64,000 nt of DNA from Bosea sp. 685 (lineage in GTDB: Bacteria; Pseudomonadota; Alphaproteobacteria; Rhizobiales; Beijerinckiaceae), in NCBI RefSeq assembly GCF_031884435.1, contig NZ_CP134779.1:3596001-3660000 (forward strand), written 5' to 3'. The translations under genes were made by a program, and so were the position numbers. The notes beneath the pieces are model-generated. The model was not told the origin of the DNA, did not search any database, and worked only from the letters and a program-made list of their open reading frames with translations. Each line of letters begins with the position of its first letter. The stretch's first letter is position 1. This document shows, piece after piece, positions 54,573 through 63,107 of the stretch.

Positions 54573-55813
54573 GCGCGCCCTTATCCCGCCCCAAGCGCAA
54601 GAACCCGCTGGCGCGCACGCGCCTGCCCTTGCTGCCGCACGGCCAGCGCAGCCGCACTGCCCATGGGTTGACGGCTGCCGCCGCCGAGGGCCGCTTCGCA
54701 CTCCAGGTCTGCGAGGATTGCGCGAAGGTGCTCTATCCGCCGCGCGATGCCTGCCCGCATTGCCTCTCCCTGCGGCTGCCCTTCAGGGATGTCGACCCCA
54801 GCGGACGATTGATCGTCGAGACCACCGTGCGGATCTCGACCGATCCCTATTTTCGCGAGCGCACGCCCTGGCGTGTCGGCACCGTGCAGCTCAATGCGGG
54901 GCCGATGGTCGTGGCCCATCTTCACGGCGACACCGTCGAAGGCGAGCGCGTGAAGCTCGCCCTGAAGCTCGACAAGAGCGGCTCGGCCGTGGTGCTCGCG
55001 CTGCCGGCAGAGGAGACGCCCGATATGGAAGCCGACCCGATCCTGCGCGAAATGACCTGCGATCCCAAATTCCGCCGCGTCCTGATCACCGATGGGCGCA
55101 ACACTGTGGGCCAGGCGATGGCGAAGGCCTTCTCGGAGGCCGGCGCCGCCATCGTCTTCGTCGGCATCGCAGATCCCTGGAAACCCTATCCCGGCATGGC
55201 GGCTCTGGCGGCGATCGAGCGCGTCGAGATCGTCCCGCTCGACGTGACCGATACGACCTCCGTCACGGAGCTGGCGGGGCAGAATGGCGGGCGCATCGAC
55301 ATCGTCGTCAACACGGCCGAGCATGTCCGCGCTGGCGGCATCATCGAGCGCGGCGGGCTCAACGTGGCGCGCGACGAGATGGATATCCGCTATTTCGGCC
55401 TGATGCGGCTCGCCCAGGCCTTTGGGCCGGCGCTGCGCTTTCGCGGGGCCGACGGCGCCAATTCCGCCGCCGCCTTCGTCAACCTGCTCTCGGTCCATGC
55501 GCTGATGAACTGGCCAGCCTATGGCGCTAGCTCGGCTGTCGAGGCCGCCTGCCTGTCGGCCGCGCAATGCCTGCGCGCCGAGTTGCGCCCCGGCGGCGTC
55601 AAGGTCGTCAACGCCTTCTTCGGGCCGCTGGAGACCGAATGGTTCCAGACCGTGCCGCCGCCCAAACTCGCGCCCACCGCGCTGGCCAAGGCCGTGGTCG
55701 CCGCGCTCCGGCAGGGCGTCGAGGATGTCTTCGTCGGCGACGTCGCGCAGGACATCCGCGAGCGGCTCGCCAACAACCCAAAGGCGCTCGAGCGCGAGCT
55801 CGGCGGCGCCTGA
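54569..55813 (+). CDS. DUF35 (zinc ribbon/OB-fold) fused to a degenerate SDR
   Basis: 414 residues. Residues about 45-165 are DUF35: the rubredoxin-like zinc ribbon CEDCAKVLYPPRDACPHC then the OB-fold with YFRERTPWRVGTVQL. Residues about 170-410 are an SDR domain (RVLITDGRNTVGQAMAKAFSEAG), but TGxxxGxG is altered, NNAG is NTAE, and the Y-x3-K motif is YGASS, so Lys is missing. DUF35 proteins bind acyl-CoA and pair with thiolase-fold enzymes; the fused SDR is probably structural or modified. The start overlaps the thiolase-fold gene (ATGA), consistent with a tight complex. Confidence 0.87.
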   Translation: MSAPLSRPKRKNPLARTRLPLLPHGQRSRTAHGLTAAAAEGRFALQVCEDCAKVLYPPRDACPHCLSLRLPFRDVDPSGRLIVETTVRISTDPYFRERTPWRVGTVQLNAGPMVVAHLHGDTVEGERVKLALKLDKSGSAVVLALPAEETPDMEADPILREMTCDPKFRRVLITDGRNTVGQAMAKAFSEAGAAIVFVGIADPWKPYPGMAALAAIERVEIVPLDVTDTTSVTELAGQNGGRIDIVVNTAEHVRAGGIIERGGLNVARDEMDIRYFGLMRLAQAFGPALRFRGADGANSAAAFVNLLSVHALMNWPAYGASSAVEAACLSAAQCLRAELRPGGVKVVNAFFGPLETEWFQTVPPPKLAPTALAKAVVAALRQGVEDVFVGDVAQDIRERLANNPKALERELGGA

Positions 55814-55841
55814 CCGCACCCGATCCCCGAGGAGAGCCACC

Positions 55842-56636
55842 ATGGCCGCGCCCGACCTTCTCGCCTTCGCCCAGGCCGTCTCCTCCGGCGCGATCCGTGT
55901 CGTCGACCTGACCCAGACCCTGACGCCGGACTTCCCGACCATCGTGCTGCCGCCGGAATTCGGCCAATGCGCGCCGTTCCGGCTGGAAGAGGTCTCGCGC
56001 TACGATGCGCGCGGGCCGGCCTGGTACTGGAACAACTTCACCGTCGGCGAACATACCGGCACGCATTTCGACGCGCCGATCCATTGGGTTTCCGGCAAGG
56101 ACCTGCCGGACAACGCCGTCGATACGATTCCCCCGGAAAAGTTCATCGCGCCCGCCGTGGTGCTCGACTGCTCAGTGGAAGCGGCCGCCGACCCCGATTT
56201 CGTCCTGACCATCGCCTTCGTCGAAGCCTGGGAGGCGGTGCATGGCCGCATCGATCCCGGCAGTTGGGTGCTGCTGCGGACCGACTGGTCGAAAAAATCC
56301 TTCGCCGATTATGCCGGCCTGCGCGATGACGGCGCCCATACGCCAGGCCCCGGCCCCGAAGTGGTCGAATGGCTGGTCGAGGCGCGCGACGTGCACGGCT
56401 TCGGCACCGAGACGATCGGCACCGACGCCGGACAGGCGCATCATTTCAACCCGCCCTACCCCGCGCATTTCTACATGCACGGCAAGGGCCGCTACGGGCT
56501 GCAATGCCTGACCCATCTCGACCAATTACCGCCGAAGGGGGCGGTGATCTTCGCCGCCCCGCTCAAGATCCGGCAAGGTTCGGGCAGCCCGCTCAGGGTG
56601 CTGGCGCTGGTTCCCGGCAAAGGCGCCTCACGATGA
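55842..56636 (+). CDS. Cyclase-family hydrolase (kynurenine formamidase-like)
   Basis: 264 residues. The family metal motif HxGTHxDxPxH is present as EHTGTHFDAPIH near residues 70-83, with LLRTDW and GTDAGQAHHF downstream. Members hydrolyse amides, lactones or isatin using Mn or Zn. GAGGAG precedes ATG 55842. It lies between the DUF35-SDR gene and an SDR gene, with a 4-bp overlap to the latter, so it probably opens a ring or hydrolyses an intermediate of the same pathway. Confidence 0.88.
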   Translation: MAAPDLLAFAQAVSSGAIRVVDLTQTLTPDFPTIVLPPEFGQCAPFRLEEVSRYDARGPAWYWNNFTVGEHTGTHFDAPIHWVSGKDLPDNAVDTIPPEKFIAPAVVLDCSVEAAADPDFVLTIAFVEAWEAVHGRIDPGSWVLLRTDWSKKSFADYAGLRDDGAHTPGPGPEVVEWLVEARDVHGFGTETIGTDAGQAHHFNPPYPAHFYMHGKGRYGLQCLTHLDQLPPKGAVIFAAPLKIRQGSGSPLRVLALVPGKGASR

Positions 56637-57358
56637 GCGAGGTCGCGATCGTCACCGGCGGCAGCGCCGGCATCGGGGCCGCGATCAGCCGGACCTTGCT
56701 GGCGCGCGGCATGCAGGTCATCGTGCTCGATCGCAACGCGCCGGATTGGGCGGATGAGCGGCTGGTTCACCGGCAGGTCGATCTGTTCGACGCCGAGGCG
56801 ACGGCCTCCGTCGCGACCGCGGTCGCCACGCAGCATGCCGTGACGCATCTCATCCATAATGCCGGCGTGATCAGGCCCAACCTGATCGAGGCCACGCCTC
56901 CCGGTGACTTCACCGACCTCGCCCAGCTGCATTTCGGCGCAGCGCTGACCCTGCTCAAGGCGGTGTTGCCCGGCATGAGGGAGCGGCGCTTTGGCCGCGT
57001 GATCCTGATGTCCTCGCGCGCCGCACTTGGTGCCGCGACGCGTGGCGCCTATGCCGCGACCAAGGCCGGCCTGATCGGCCTGGGGCGAACCTGGGCGCTG
57101 GAGCTGGCGCCCGACGGGATCACCGTCAACATGATCGCGCCGGGGCCGATTGCCGGCACGCAGATGTTCCACGGCGTCGTTCCCGCCGGCAGCGAGCAGG
57201 AGGCGGCGCTGGCGCGCGCCATCCCCGTGCGCCGGCTGGGCGCGCCGCAGGACGTCGCCAATGCGGTCGCCTTCTTCGCCGGCCGCGAAGCCGGCTTCGT
57301 GACCGGGCAGACGCTCTATGTCTGCGGTGGCGCGAGCATCGGGCAGCTGACGGTCTAG
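56633..57358 (+). CDS. SDR-family oxidoreductase
   Basis: 241 residues. TGGSAGIG, HNAG, Ser in MSSRAAL and YAATK are all intact, and TLYVCGGASIG closes the protein, so this is an active classical SDR, unlike the SDR domain of the DUF35 fusion. Start ATG 56633 overlaps the cyclase gene stop (ATGA). It may be the dihydrodiol or hydroxyacyl dehydrogenase of the pathway (inference). Confidence 0.9.
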   Translation: MSEVAIVTGGSAGIGAAISRTLLARGMQVIVLDRNAPDWADERLVHRQVDLFDAEATASVATAVATQHAVTHLIHNAGVIRPNLIEATPPGDFTDLAQLHFGAALTLLKAVLPGMRERRFGRVILMSSRAALGAATRGAYAATKAGLIGLGRTWALELAPDGITVNMIAPGPIAGTQMFHGVVPAGSEQEAALARAIPVRRLGAPQDVANAVAFFAGREAGFVTGQTLYVCGGASIGQLTV

Positions 57359-57462
57359 CCTCGCGTGATCTCGGATGGACCGCCGTTGAAACCGCATCGT
57401 GATTGTCCGACGCAGGCTGTGCCGATCTCGATGGGCATCGTGCCGATGGATAGAGGGACCCC

Positions 57463-59076
57463 ATGAACGCGACGGACACCATGGAGCGGCTGCCTCAGAC
57501 CGCGTTGTTCCCAGCGAGCGAGCGCAGCATGGTGCAGATCCTGCAGCGGCAGGCCGCGCGGTTCGGCTCCAGGACATTGCTGCGCATCGGCGAAACCACG
57601 CTCAGCTTTGCTGAAGCGCCGGAGCTGGCCGCAAAGGCAGCCGGCCTCCTCGCCAGCGCTGGAATCGTGAGCGGAGACCGCGTCGCGGTGATGTGCTCGA
57701 ACCGGCAGGAATTCATCACGCTCCTGCTGGGTTGCGGCTGGCTCGGCGCCGTGATCGTGCCGATCAACACGGCCTCGCGCGGGCAGCAGCTGCGCCATGT
57801 CCTGGCGAATTCCGGAGCGCGGCTGCTGGCGATCCAGGCGGATTTCCTGCCCGCGCTCGATGCGATCGACCTGCCCTCGCTCCCGCTCGCGCAGATCTGG
57901 ATGATCGGCGAGCCGGCCGAGCCCGCCCCCGGCATGGCCCGGCCGATGCCGCGCGGCGGCGAGGCGAAAGCTCCAGCAACGGTTCGGCCCGGCGACACCT
58001 ACGCTATTCTCTACACCTCGGGGACGACCGGTCCCGCCAAGGGCGTCTGCTGTCCGCATGCGCAATTCTTCTGGTGGGGCATCAACACCGGCGCCTTGCT
58101 GGGCGTGACCGAGGACGACGTGCTGTGTACGACCTTGCCGCTGTTCCACACCAATGCGCTCAACACGCTGTTCCAGGCGCTGCTCCATGGCGCGAGCGTC
58201 AGTTACGAGGCGCGCTTTTCCGCGTCCGGCTTCTGGTCGACCCTGGTCGAGCGGCAGGCGACGGTGACCTATCTGCTCGGCGCGATGGTGCCGATCCTGC
58301 TGTCGCGGCCGCCTTCCGAAGCCGAGCGCCGGCACAAGGTGCGGATCGCGCTCGCGCCCGGCGTCCCGGCCCAGGTCCATGGCGAGTTCAAGGCTCGCAC
58401 CGGCATCGGCCTGCTCGAAGGCTACGGCTCGACCGAGACCAATTTCGTCATCGGGGCGGGCCTCGACCGGCAGAGGCCGGGCTGCATGGGGCCGGTCTTT
58501 CCCGGCTTCGAGGCCAGGATCGTCGATGAGGACGACACTGAATTGCCCGATGGCGAGCCCGGCGAGCTCGTGCTGCGCTCGCAGGAGCCCTTCGCCTTCG
58601 CCACCGGCTATTTCGGCAGCCCTGAGAAGACCGTCGAGGCCTGGCGCAATCTCTGGTTCCACACGGGCGACCGCGTGCTGCGCGAGCCCGACGGCATGTT
58701 CCGCTTCGTCGACCGGCTCAAGGACGCAATCCGGCGGCGCGGCGAGAACATCTCCTCCTTCGAGGTCGAACAGGTGCTGCTCGGCCATCCCGAGGTCGCA
58801 ACCGCCGCAGTCTTCCCCGTACGTTCGGAACTCGGCGAGGACGAGGTCATGGCCGCGATCGTGCGGCAGCCGGGCAGCAGCCTGAACGCGCTCGACCTCA
58901 CCCGCTATTGCGAGCCGCGCCTGGCCTATTTCGCCGTGCCGCGCTTCATCGACTTCGTCGAGGCATTGCCTGCGACCGAGAACGGCAAGGTCCAGAAATT
59001 CACGCTGCGCGAGCGCGGCGTCACAGCCGATACCTGGGACCGCGAGGCGGCCGGCTATGTGCTGAAGCGGTTGTAG
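57463..59076 (+). CDS. Acyl-CoA ligase (AMP-forming), copy 2, CaiC-like
   Basis: 537 residues. The P-loop is ILYTSGTTGPAKG, A5 EGYGSTETN, A7 WFHTGDRVL, A8 FVDRLKDAIRRRGENISSFEVE and the C-terminal Lys in TENGKVQKF. It belongs to the crotonobetaine/carnitine-CoA ligase-like group by overall pattern. It is the last gene of the Rieske operon, 104 bp after the SDR gene. Two ligases in one operon suggest activation of two different acids, for example the substrate and a side-chain product. Confidence 0.9.
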   Translation: MNATDTMERLPQTALFPASERSMVQILQRQAARFGSRTLLRIGETTLSFAEAPELAAKAAGLLASAGIVSGDRVAVMCSNRQEFITLLLGCGWLGAVIVPINTASRGQQLRHVLANSGARLLAIQADFLPALDAIDLPSLPLAQIWMIGEPAEPAPGMARPMPRGGEAKAPATVRPGDTYAILYTSGTTGPAKGVCCPHAQFFWWGINTGALLGVTEDDVLCTTLPLFHTNALNTLFQALLHGASVSYEARFSASGFWSTLVERQATVTYLLGAMVPILLSRPPSEAERRHKVRIALAPGVPAQVHGEFKARTGIGLLEGYGSTETNFVIGAGLDRQRPGCMGPVFPGFEARIVDEDDTELPDGEPGELVLRSQEPFAFATGYFGSPEKTVEAWRNLWFHTGDRVLREPDGMFRFVDRLKDAIRRRGENISSFEVEQVLLGHPEVATAAVFPVRSELGEDEVMAAIVRQPGSSLNALDLTRYCEPRLAYFAVPRFIDFVEALPATENGKVQKFTLRERGVTADTWDREAAGYVLKRL

Positions 59077-59517
59077 AGCCACTTCAGGCCGCCCCACGGG
59101 AGCCGTGAGCGAAGCGAACTAGCGTGAAATCGAGAAAGTGGCGGAGACAGAGTGAATTCGGGCGGATAATCGTCCATGCCTATTTCAAATTCCTCTCGAG
59201 CCGCACTCAGTGGAGCTTGAATTATCCCGACATCACTGTGCAGCAATCCGAATTGGATTTGCCGCATTCGTCAGGCCGATGCTGCTGCGCAGATTGCAGA
59301 CGAAATTGCTGCTAAATTTCATGCGCTTGTTTCGCGCTTTCGGATTGCGCTTAACCTTCGTCCGATTAATCGGCGAATTTTTTTCGCCGCTTTTTTTCGT
59401 TATGCGATATCGTGACGTTGACACCTAATTTGGAATTTCCAAATTAGGTTGCGATTGAAAATTCGGATGAAATTTTCGAACGCTTTTTTGAAGCGCATCG
59501 CGACAGAGAGGCGACAA
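59077..59517. other. Low-GC intergenic stretch
   Basis: About 440 bp much richer in A/T than the rest of the window, with T-runs at 59380-59398 and 59485-59490. No convincing gene on either strand; short frames here show no family pattern. It begins right after the Rieske operon and holds the promoter/operator of the GNAT gene pair near its end. The base composition suggests acquired DNA. Confidence 0.6.
59418..59449 (+). promoter_or_regulatory. Promoter -35 box overlapping a 27-bp palindrome
   Basis: TTGACA at 59418-59423 is a perfect sigma-70-type -35 box. From its last base begins ACCTAATTTGGAA-T-TTCCAAATTAGGT (59423-59449), with 13-bp arms that match exactly. The -10 region would fall inside the right arm, so a bound dimer would block transcription. 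The site is 68 bp before the small ORF, the expected place for autoregulation of a toxin-antitoxin operon. Confidence 0.65.
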
Positions 59518-59708
59518 TGGCTCCGGTGAAAAAAATCAACGATCCTGGTGCAGTTCGCGATCAGGCGTCAGGGCGATTTGTCAGCGCCGGTTCCCGCGAT
59601 AGCGCGTGGAAGGCATTCGACCAAATTTATGAGCTGCGCAAGGACGCGCCCTCCAAGCTCGCCGACTTGTTCCGCGTCCACAAAGAATATCAGTCGAAGC
59701 GTGGCTGA
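59517..59708 (+). CDS. Small basic protein, candidate antitoxin
   Basis: 63 residues, not recognised. It has no visible ribbon-helix-helix of the DUF1778 type that usually partners GNAT toxins. The first 25 residues (with RDQASGRFVSAG) look flexible and the rest (AWKAFDQIYELRKDAPSKLADLF) helical. AGAGAGG lies 6 bp before the ATG. It overlaps the GNAT gene start by 8 bp and follows a palindromic promoter. A role as antitoxin and repressor is inferred from position only. Confidence 0.6.
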   Translation: MAPVKKINDPGAVRDQASGRFVSAGSRDSAWKAFDQIYELRKDAPSKLADLFRVHKEYQSKRG

Positions 59709-60258
59709 CGAGGACGCTTTCGATCTTTCCAAAATTTCCATTGAGCCGATCCGGCGAAAGCCGGGTCGGCTCATTCAGTTTTGCGGCCACCCAGAAATCG
59801 ACGACTGGGTTGAGCGCGCGGCATATGACGAGCACCTTGATGGGCGCCGCAGGGTGTACTGCGCATACATGGATGAGCTGGAGCAGCCGGTAGCGATCTA
59901 CTCGTTGCTTATGGAGGTTGTGACAGTTCGCCGACCAAAACCGATTGCAGGGGTTCGCTTAACTGAACCGTTTCCCGCCCTTGGCATAGGGTATTTGGCG
60001 GTGGGCAAACAGATGCAACGGCGAAAGCTCGGATCACTGATGCTGGCTGACGCGTTGCAGAGGGCGGTAGCTTTAGCCGATCAAGTTGCATTTCCAGCGG
60101 TCAAACTTCGCGCGGCAGAGCCTTGGCTGATTGATTACTACGGGCAGCGCTCCTTCCTGCAATTTGATCAGGAGGACACTCACCGTATGCTCGTTCCTAC
60201 CCGCACCCTTATTGACGAAGCACGGAAAGCCGCAGATGCGGCCACCCATCGGCTCTGA
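59701..60258 (+). CDS. GNAT acetyltransferase, TacT-like toxin candidate
   Basis: 185 residues. The pattern FCGHPEIDDWVERAAYDEHLDG near the start and LGIGYLAVGKQMQRRKLGSLMLADAL (acetyl-CoA loop, R-R-x-L-G) then WLIDYYGQRSF match TacT/AtaT-type toxins, which acetylate aminoacyl-tRNA. GTG 59701 overlaps the upstream ORF by 8 bp. Its GC is lower than the neighbours. The target cannot be told from sequence. Confidence 0.75.
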   Translation: MADEDAFDLSKISIEPIRRKPGRLIQFCGHPEIDDWVERAAYDEHLDGRRRVYCAYMDELEQPVAIYSLLMEVVTVRRPKPIAGVRLTEPFPALGIGYLAVGKQMQRRKLGSLMLADALQRAVALADQVAFPAVKLRAAEPWLIDYYGQRSFLQFDQEDTHRMLVPTRTLIDEARKAADAATHRL

Positions 60259-60377
60259 AATGGCGCGCAAGGTGAGCCCATCTCCCCAGCTTGCGACCAC
60301 GGACATCAGTCATGCTGACGGACTGAACAAGGTCTAGCGCGGCCCCATCGGGTTCCCGACATTCGGCGCCGCCGCGA

Positions 60378-60944
60378 TCAGGGCAAGGACATATGTCCGA
60401 CCTCATAGGTCTGGAGGTCTTTGGCCCCCTGCTGTCGCCCTTTCGGCAGGGCGCGCCAAAGCCGGAATTTTACCCATGTCCAGCCAGTTGGATCGAACGC
60501 CGCAACAGCCGCGAGCGCGCCACCGCGAACCGCCGCTTGTGCGTCAGTAACGGCGTCGGTTCGCAATGACGCCAGATCGGAATGAGGCAGGATCGGCAGG
60601 ATCTCGCGGGTCGCGAAGCGCGCTTCGCCGAGGTCGGGCTCGAGTGCGGCGTGCCAGACCACCCATGTCCGCACCATTGGCCATCCGAAATCCCGCGACA
60701 CAGCGGCAAAGCCAGGACCGGTCAAAAACGCGTCGAGCCCTTCCGGCTGATCCCAGAGGTAGAACGGCGCATAAAGATTGTCCGCGCTGGTGAAGCCGTT
60801 GTCGTGCTTGCGGGCAGAGAGATACGCCTTGAACCGCAGGCGTGGAAAACCGTCGAGCAACGGACCCTTGTCGCGGATGCGCCGGTCGATGACCGTCATG
60901 TCGTAGTCGGCCGGCAGGACGAAGCTATACTGCATTGCGATCAT
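60378..60944 (-). CDS. DUF4865 family protein
   Basis: 188 residues. MQYSFVLPADYDMTVIDRRI, LRFKAYLSARK and NLYAPFYLWDQPEGLDAFL follow the DUF4865 pattern, a family of unknown function related in shape to dimeric alpha/beta-barrel proteins. GGAGG lies 7 bp before ATG 60944, while the ATG 6 bp earlier would be too close to it. It is the last gene after tautomerase and cupin genes, separated from the cupin by repeat C. A divergent LysR probably controls the set. Confidence 0.78.
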   Translation of the reverse strand: MIAMQYSFVLPADYDMTVIDRRIRDKGPLLDGFPRLRFKAYLSARKHDNGFTSADNLYAPFYLWDQPEGLDAFLTGPGFAAVSRDFGWPMVRTWVVWHAALEPDLGEARFATREILPILPHSDLASLRTDAVTDAQAAVRGGALAAVAAFDPTGWTWVKFRLWRALPKGRQQGAKDLQTYEVGHMSLP

Positions 60945-60957
60945 GAGCATTCCTCCC

Positions 60958-61083
60958 AGAGCAGGATGCGAAAAAGTGGGCACCGGTTTTTCGCATCGAT
61001 CCTGCTCTCACTCTTAGATGAGAGACGGATTCAGATTTCAGACTGGATCATTTGTGATCCCGTCTGAAATCATCCGGCTCCAG
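60958..61083 (+). repeat. Repeat family C, copy 2
   Basis: Matches 49757-49886 over its full length: AGAGCAGGATGCG, ACCGGTTTTTCGCATCGATC, CTCTCACTCTTAGATGAG and CTGAAATCATCCGGCT. It fills the gap between the cupin and DUF4865 genes and contributes the last four codons and the stop of the cupin gene. Confidence 0.85.
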
Positions 61084-61498
61084 GCGCGACCGGTTCCATC
61101 CAGTGGACAGCCGTTGCGTCCTTCACCTGCTGGACGCTGATGTAACCGAACGGGCTGGCCGGGCGCGCGCCGTGCCAGTGGCGTTCACCGGGCGCAAACC
61201 AGATGCAGTCGCCCGCGCAGACTTCGATGACATCGCCGCCGTCGCGTTGAACGAGACCAGCGCCGTCCAGCACAAACAAGAGCTGTCCACGCGGATGGCT
61301 GTGCCAATGGGTGACGACACCTGGGTCGACGAAGGCGCGCATCGCCGTCATCTCGCCCTCGGCCCTGCTTGAAAGCAGCATCTGCACGCGGAACGGGCCG
61401 CTTGCTATCCCCTCCGGCGCGGACGTGATTCCCACGCCGTCGCGCATGATCGTCATGGCCTGCGGGCAGGCGGTCGCCATGTCGAATGGATTGCTCAT
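61070..61498 (-). CDS. Cupin-domain protein
   Basis: 142 residues. The cupin motif 1 HWHSHPRGQLLFVLDG gives two or three metal-binding His; motif 2 is GDCIWFAPGERHWHGA. Such single-domain cupins are isomerases, dioxygenases or sensors. Start ATG 61498 overlaps the tautomerase stop by 4 bp. The C-terminal residues after EPVAPG come from the edge of repeat C, so the original end may differ. Confidence 0.85.
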   Translation of the reverse strand: MSNPFDMATACPQAMTIMRDGVGITSAPEGIASGPFRVQMLLSSRAEGEMTAMRAFVDPGVVTHWHSHPRGQLLFVLDGAGLVQRDGGDVIEVCAGDCIWFAPGERHWHGARPASPFGYISVQQVKDATAVHWMEPVAPGAG

Positions 61499-61896
61499 CG
61501 ACCGCCATCCTGAGCCGGCGCGGCGGCTGAAATGCCGGACGCAAAAGACCAATCCTCCGGGGTCGAGTTGGCGATCACAACCATCACGTCCTCCGGCCTG
61601 ACACCCGGCGCTTTGGCCAAGTTGTCGACCAGGCGGCGATAAAACCGCGCCTTGGTTTCCGGAGATCGGTCCTTTCCCGTGGTGATGTGAAAGACCATAT
61701 AGTCATCGGAACGCGGTCCGCCACGATATGTGCGGTCGAATACAAGCTCGCCGCGTTGATGCGTGTGGAACACCGCGAAACGATCATTTTCCGGCACTTC
61801 GAAACATTCGACAAAGGCGCGGTCGAGACTGTCGGAAACGGCGGAAATGTATTGGGAAGATTTTCCCGCCAGCAGGGATACTCGGGTGAAGGGCAT
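61495..61896 (-). CDS. Tautomerase family protein
   Basis: 133 residues. The start MPFTRVSLLAGKS puts Pro at position 2, the catalytic base after Met removal in 4-oxalocrotonate tautomerase relatives. RPEDVMVVIANSTPEDWSF is the family C-terminal pattern. GGAG 6 bp before ATG 61896 supports the start. It is the first gene of a three-gene unit with the cupin and DUF4865 genes, divergent from a LysR. It probably isomerises a keto-enol intermediate. Confidence 0.87.
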   Translation of the reverse strand: MPFTRVSLLAGKSSQYISAVSDSLDRAFVECFEVPENDRFAVFHTHQRGELVFDRTYRGGPRSDDYMVFHITTGKDRSPETKARFYRRLVDNLAKAPGVRPEDVMVVIANSTPEDWSFASGISAAAPAQDGGR

Positions 61897-61942
61897 GGCA
61901 GACTCCGTGAGGCGATTGACATGCGCAGTATCGGACAGCAGT

Positions 61943-61964
61943 ATAATCCTGAAAATCAAATTAT
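61943..61964. promoter_or_regulatory. Possible LysR site in the divergent gap
   Basis: ATAAT and ATTAT flank CCTGAAAATCAA within the 104-bp gap between the tautomerase and LysR genes, giving an imperfect dyad with a T-N11-A spacing. It is close to the LysR start. The assignment is tentative. Confidence 0.4.
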
Positions 61965-62000
61965 TCGGGACCGACAATCCTGCTAAATGGGACGAATGGC

Positions 62001-62930
62001 GTGCGCCTTACCAATCTGGACATGGACGCCCTGCGCAGCTTCAGCGTCGGCATGGAGGCAGGGTCCTTTGCCCAGGCGGCCGCCCGGCTGGGCCGGTCGA
62101 CCTCGGCGGTCAGCGCACAGCTCAAGAAGCTCGAAGAGCAGGCTGGCGTGACGTTGGTGCGCAAATCGGGACGCGGACTGACCCTGACCGATAGCGGCGA
62201 AGTGCTTCTGTCCTATGCAAGGCGACTGCTCGACCTCAACGACGAGGCGATGAGCGCGGTACGGGGCGTGGAACTGGAGGGCTGGATCAGGTTCGGACTT
62301 CAAGAGGATTTCGGTGAAACCGTTCTGCCGCAGGTGCTCGGTCGCTTCGCGCGCGCCCATCCCAAAGTCAGGATCGAGGGACGGATCGCGCGCAACAGCG
62401 AACTCAAGGACAGGATCGCCTCAGGGCATCTCGATCTCGCGCTTGCCTGGGACGATGGCTCCCCGTCCGTCAGCGCCGATCGGATCGCCACCGTACCGCT
62501 ATGCTGGCTGGGTGCGGCAGACCGTGAGCGTGTATGGCACCCAGATGGCCGTGAACCCCTGCCGCTTGCTGCCCTGGAAGCGCCGTGCCTCCTGCGCACC
62601 ATCGCCTGCGAGCATCTCGACAGGCAGGGCCTTGCCTGGCGTATCGCCTTTGTCAGCCCGAGCCTCGCTGGACTTTGGGCGGCCACCGCTGCTGGACTGG
62701 GCATCGCCTTGCGCACGCCGATTGGACAACCGCAATCCATCCGGCAGCTTGAGCCGCGATCTCACGGCCTGCCGGACTTGCCGTCACTCGGCCTGGCGCT
62801 CTTTCGAGCCGGAAAAGACCCCGGCCCTTTGACCGCGCATCTGGCCGCGATCATCCGGCAGGCTCTTTGGGAAACCTTGCCCGCGGAATGGCTGACACAG
62901 CATGCCATCGAACAGTTGCCTGCTGCCTGA
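62001..62930 (+). CDS. LysR-family transcriptional regulator
   Basis: 309 residues. HTH: LRSFSVGMEAGSFAQAAARLGRSTSAVSAQLKKLE pattern at 10-45, then LTLTDSGEVLLSYARRLL. The effector domain begins WIRFGLQEDFGETVLPQVL. The start is GTG 62001 (MRLTNLDMDALRSF). It is divergent from the tautomerase-cupin-DUF4865 unit and is very probably its regulator. It has a sister pattern in the DgdR-like protein (FxxDxGExxLP versus PEDYSIAFLP) but is clearly a different branch. Confidence 0.87.
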   Translation: MRLTNLDMDALRSFSVGMEAGSFAQAAARLGRSTSAVSAQLKKLEEQAGVTLVRKSGRGLTLTDSGEVLLSYARRLLDLNDEAMSAVRGVELEGWIRFGLQEDFGETVLPQVLGRFARAHPKVRIEGRIARNSELKDRIASGHLDLALAWDDGSPSVSADRIATVPLCWLGAADRERVWHPDGREPLPLAALEAPCLLRTIACEHLDRQGLAWRIAFVSPSLAGLWAATAAGLGIALRTPIGQPQSIRQLEPRSHGLPDLPSLGLALFRAGKDPGPLTAHLAAIIRQALWETLPAEWLTQHAIEQLPAA

Positions 62931-63107
62931 TGTCTCATGGCGTTGCCGGCTTGGGTCTTTGACTTGGCGTGCAACCGCAACCCCAACCGTCGCCCGATAT
63001 GAGCGGCCCTGCGATCGCAAATCCGCCGGATCGAATGCGATCGATTTGCCCACACCTCCCCAGCGCGTTGCTGCCTATCATGTCGGCCGCCACGCGCTGC
63101 GTGGATC

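Noticed and set aside
59517..59708. DUF1778-type antitoxin
   Set aside because: The small protein lacks the ribbon-helix-helix pattern at its N-terminus; only its position suggests an antitoxin.
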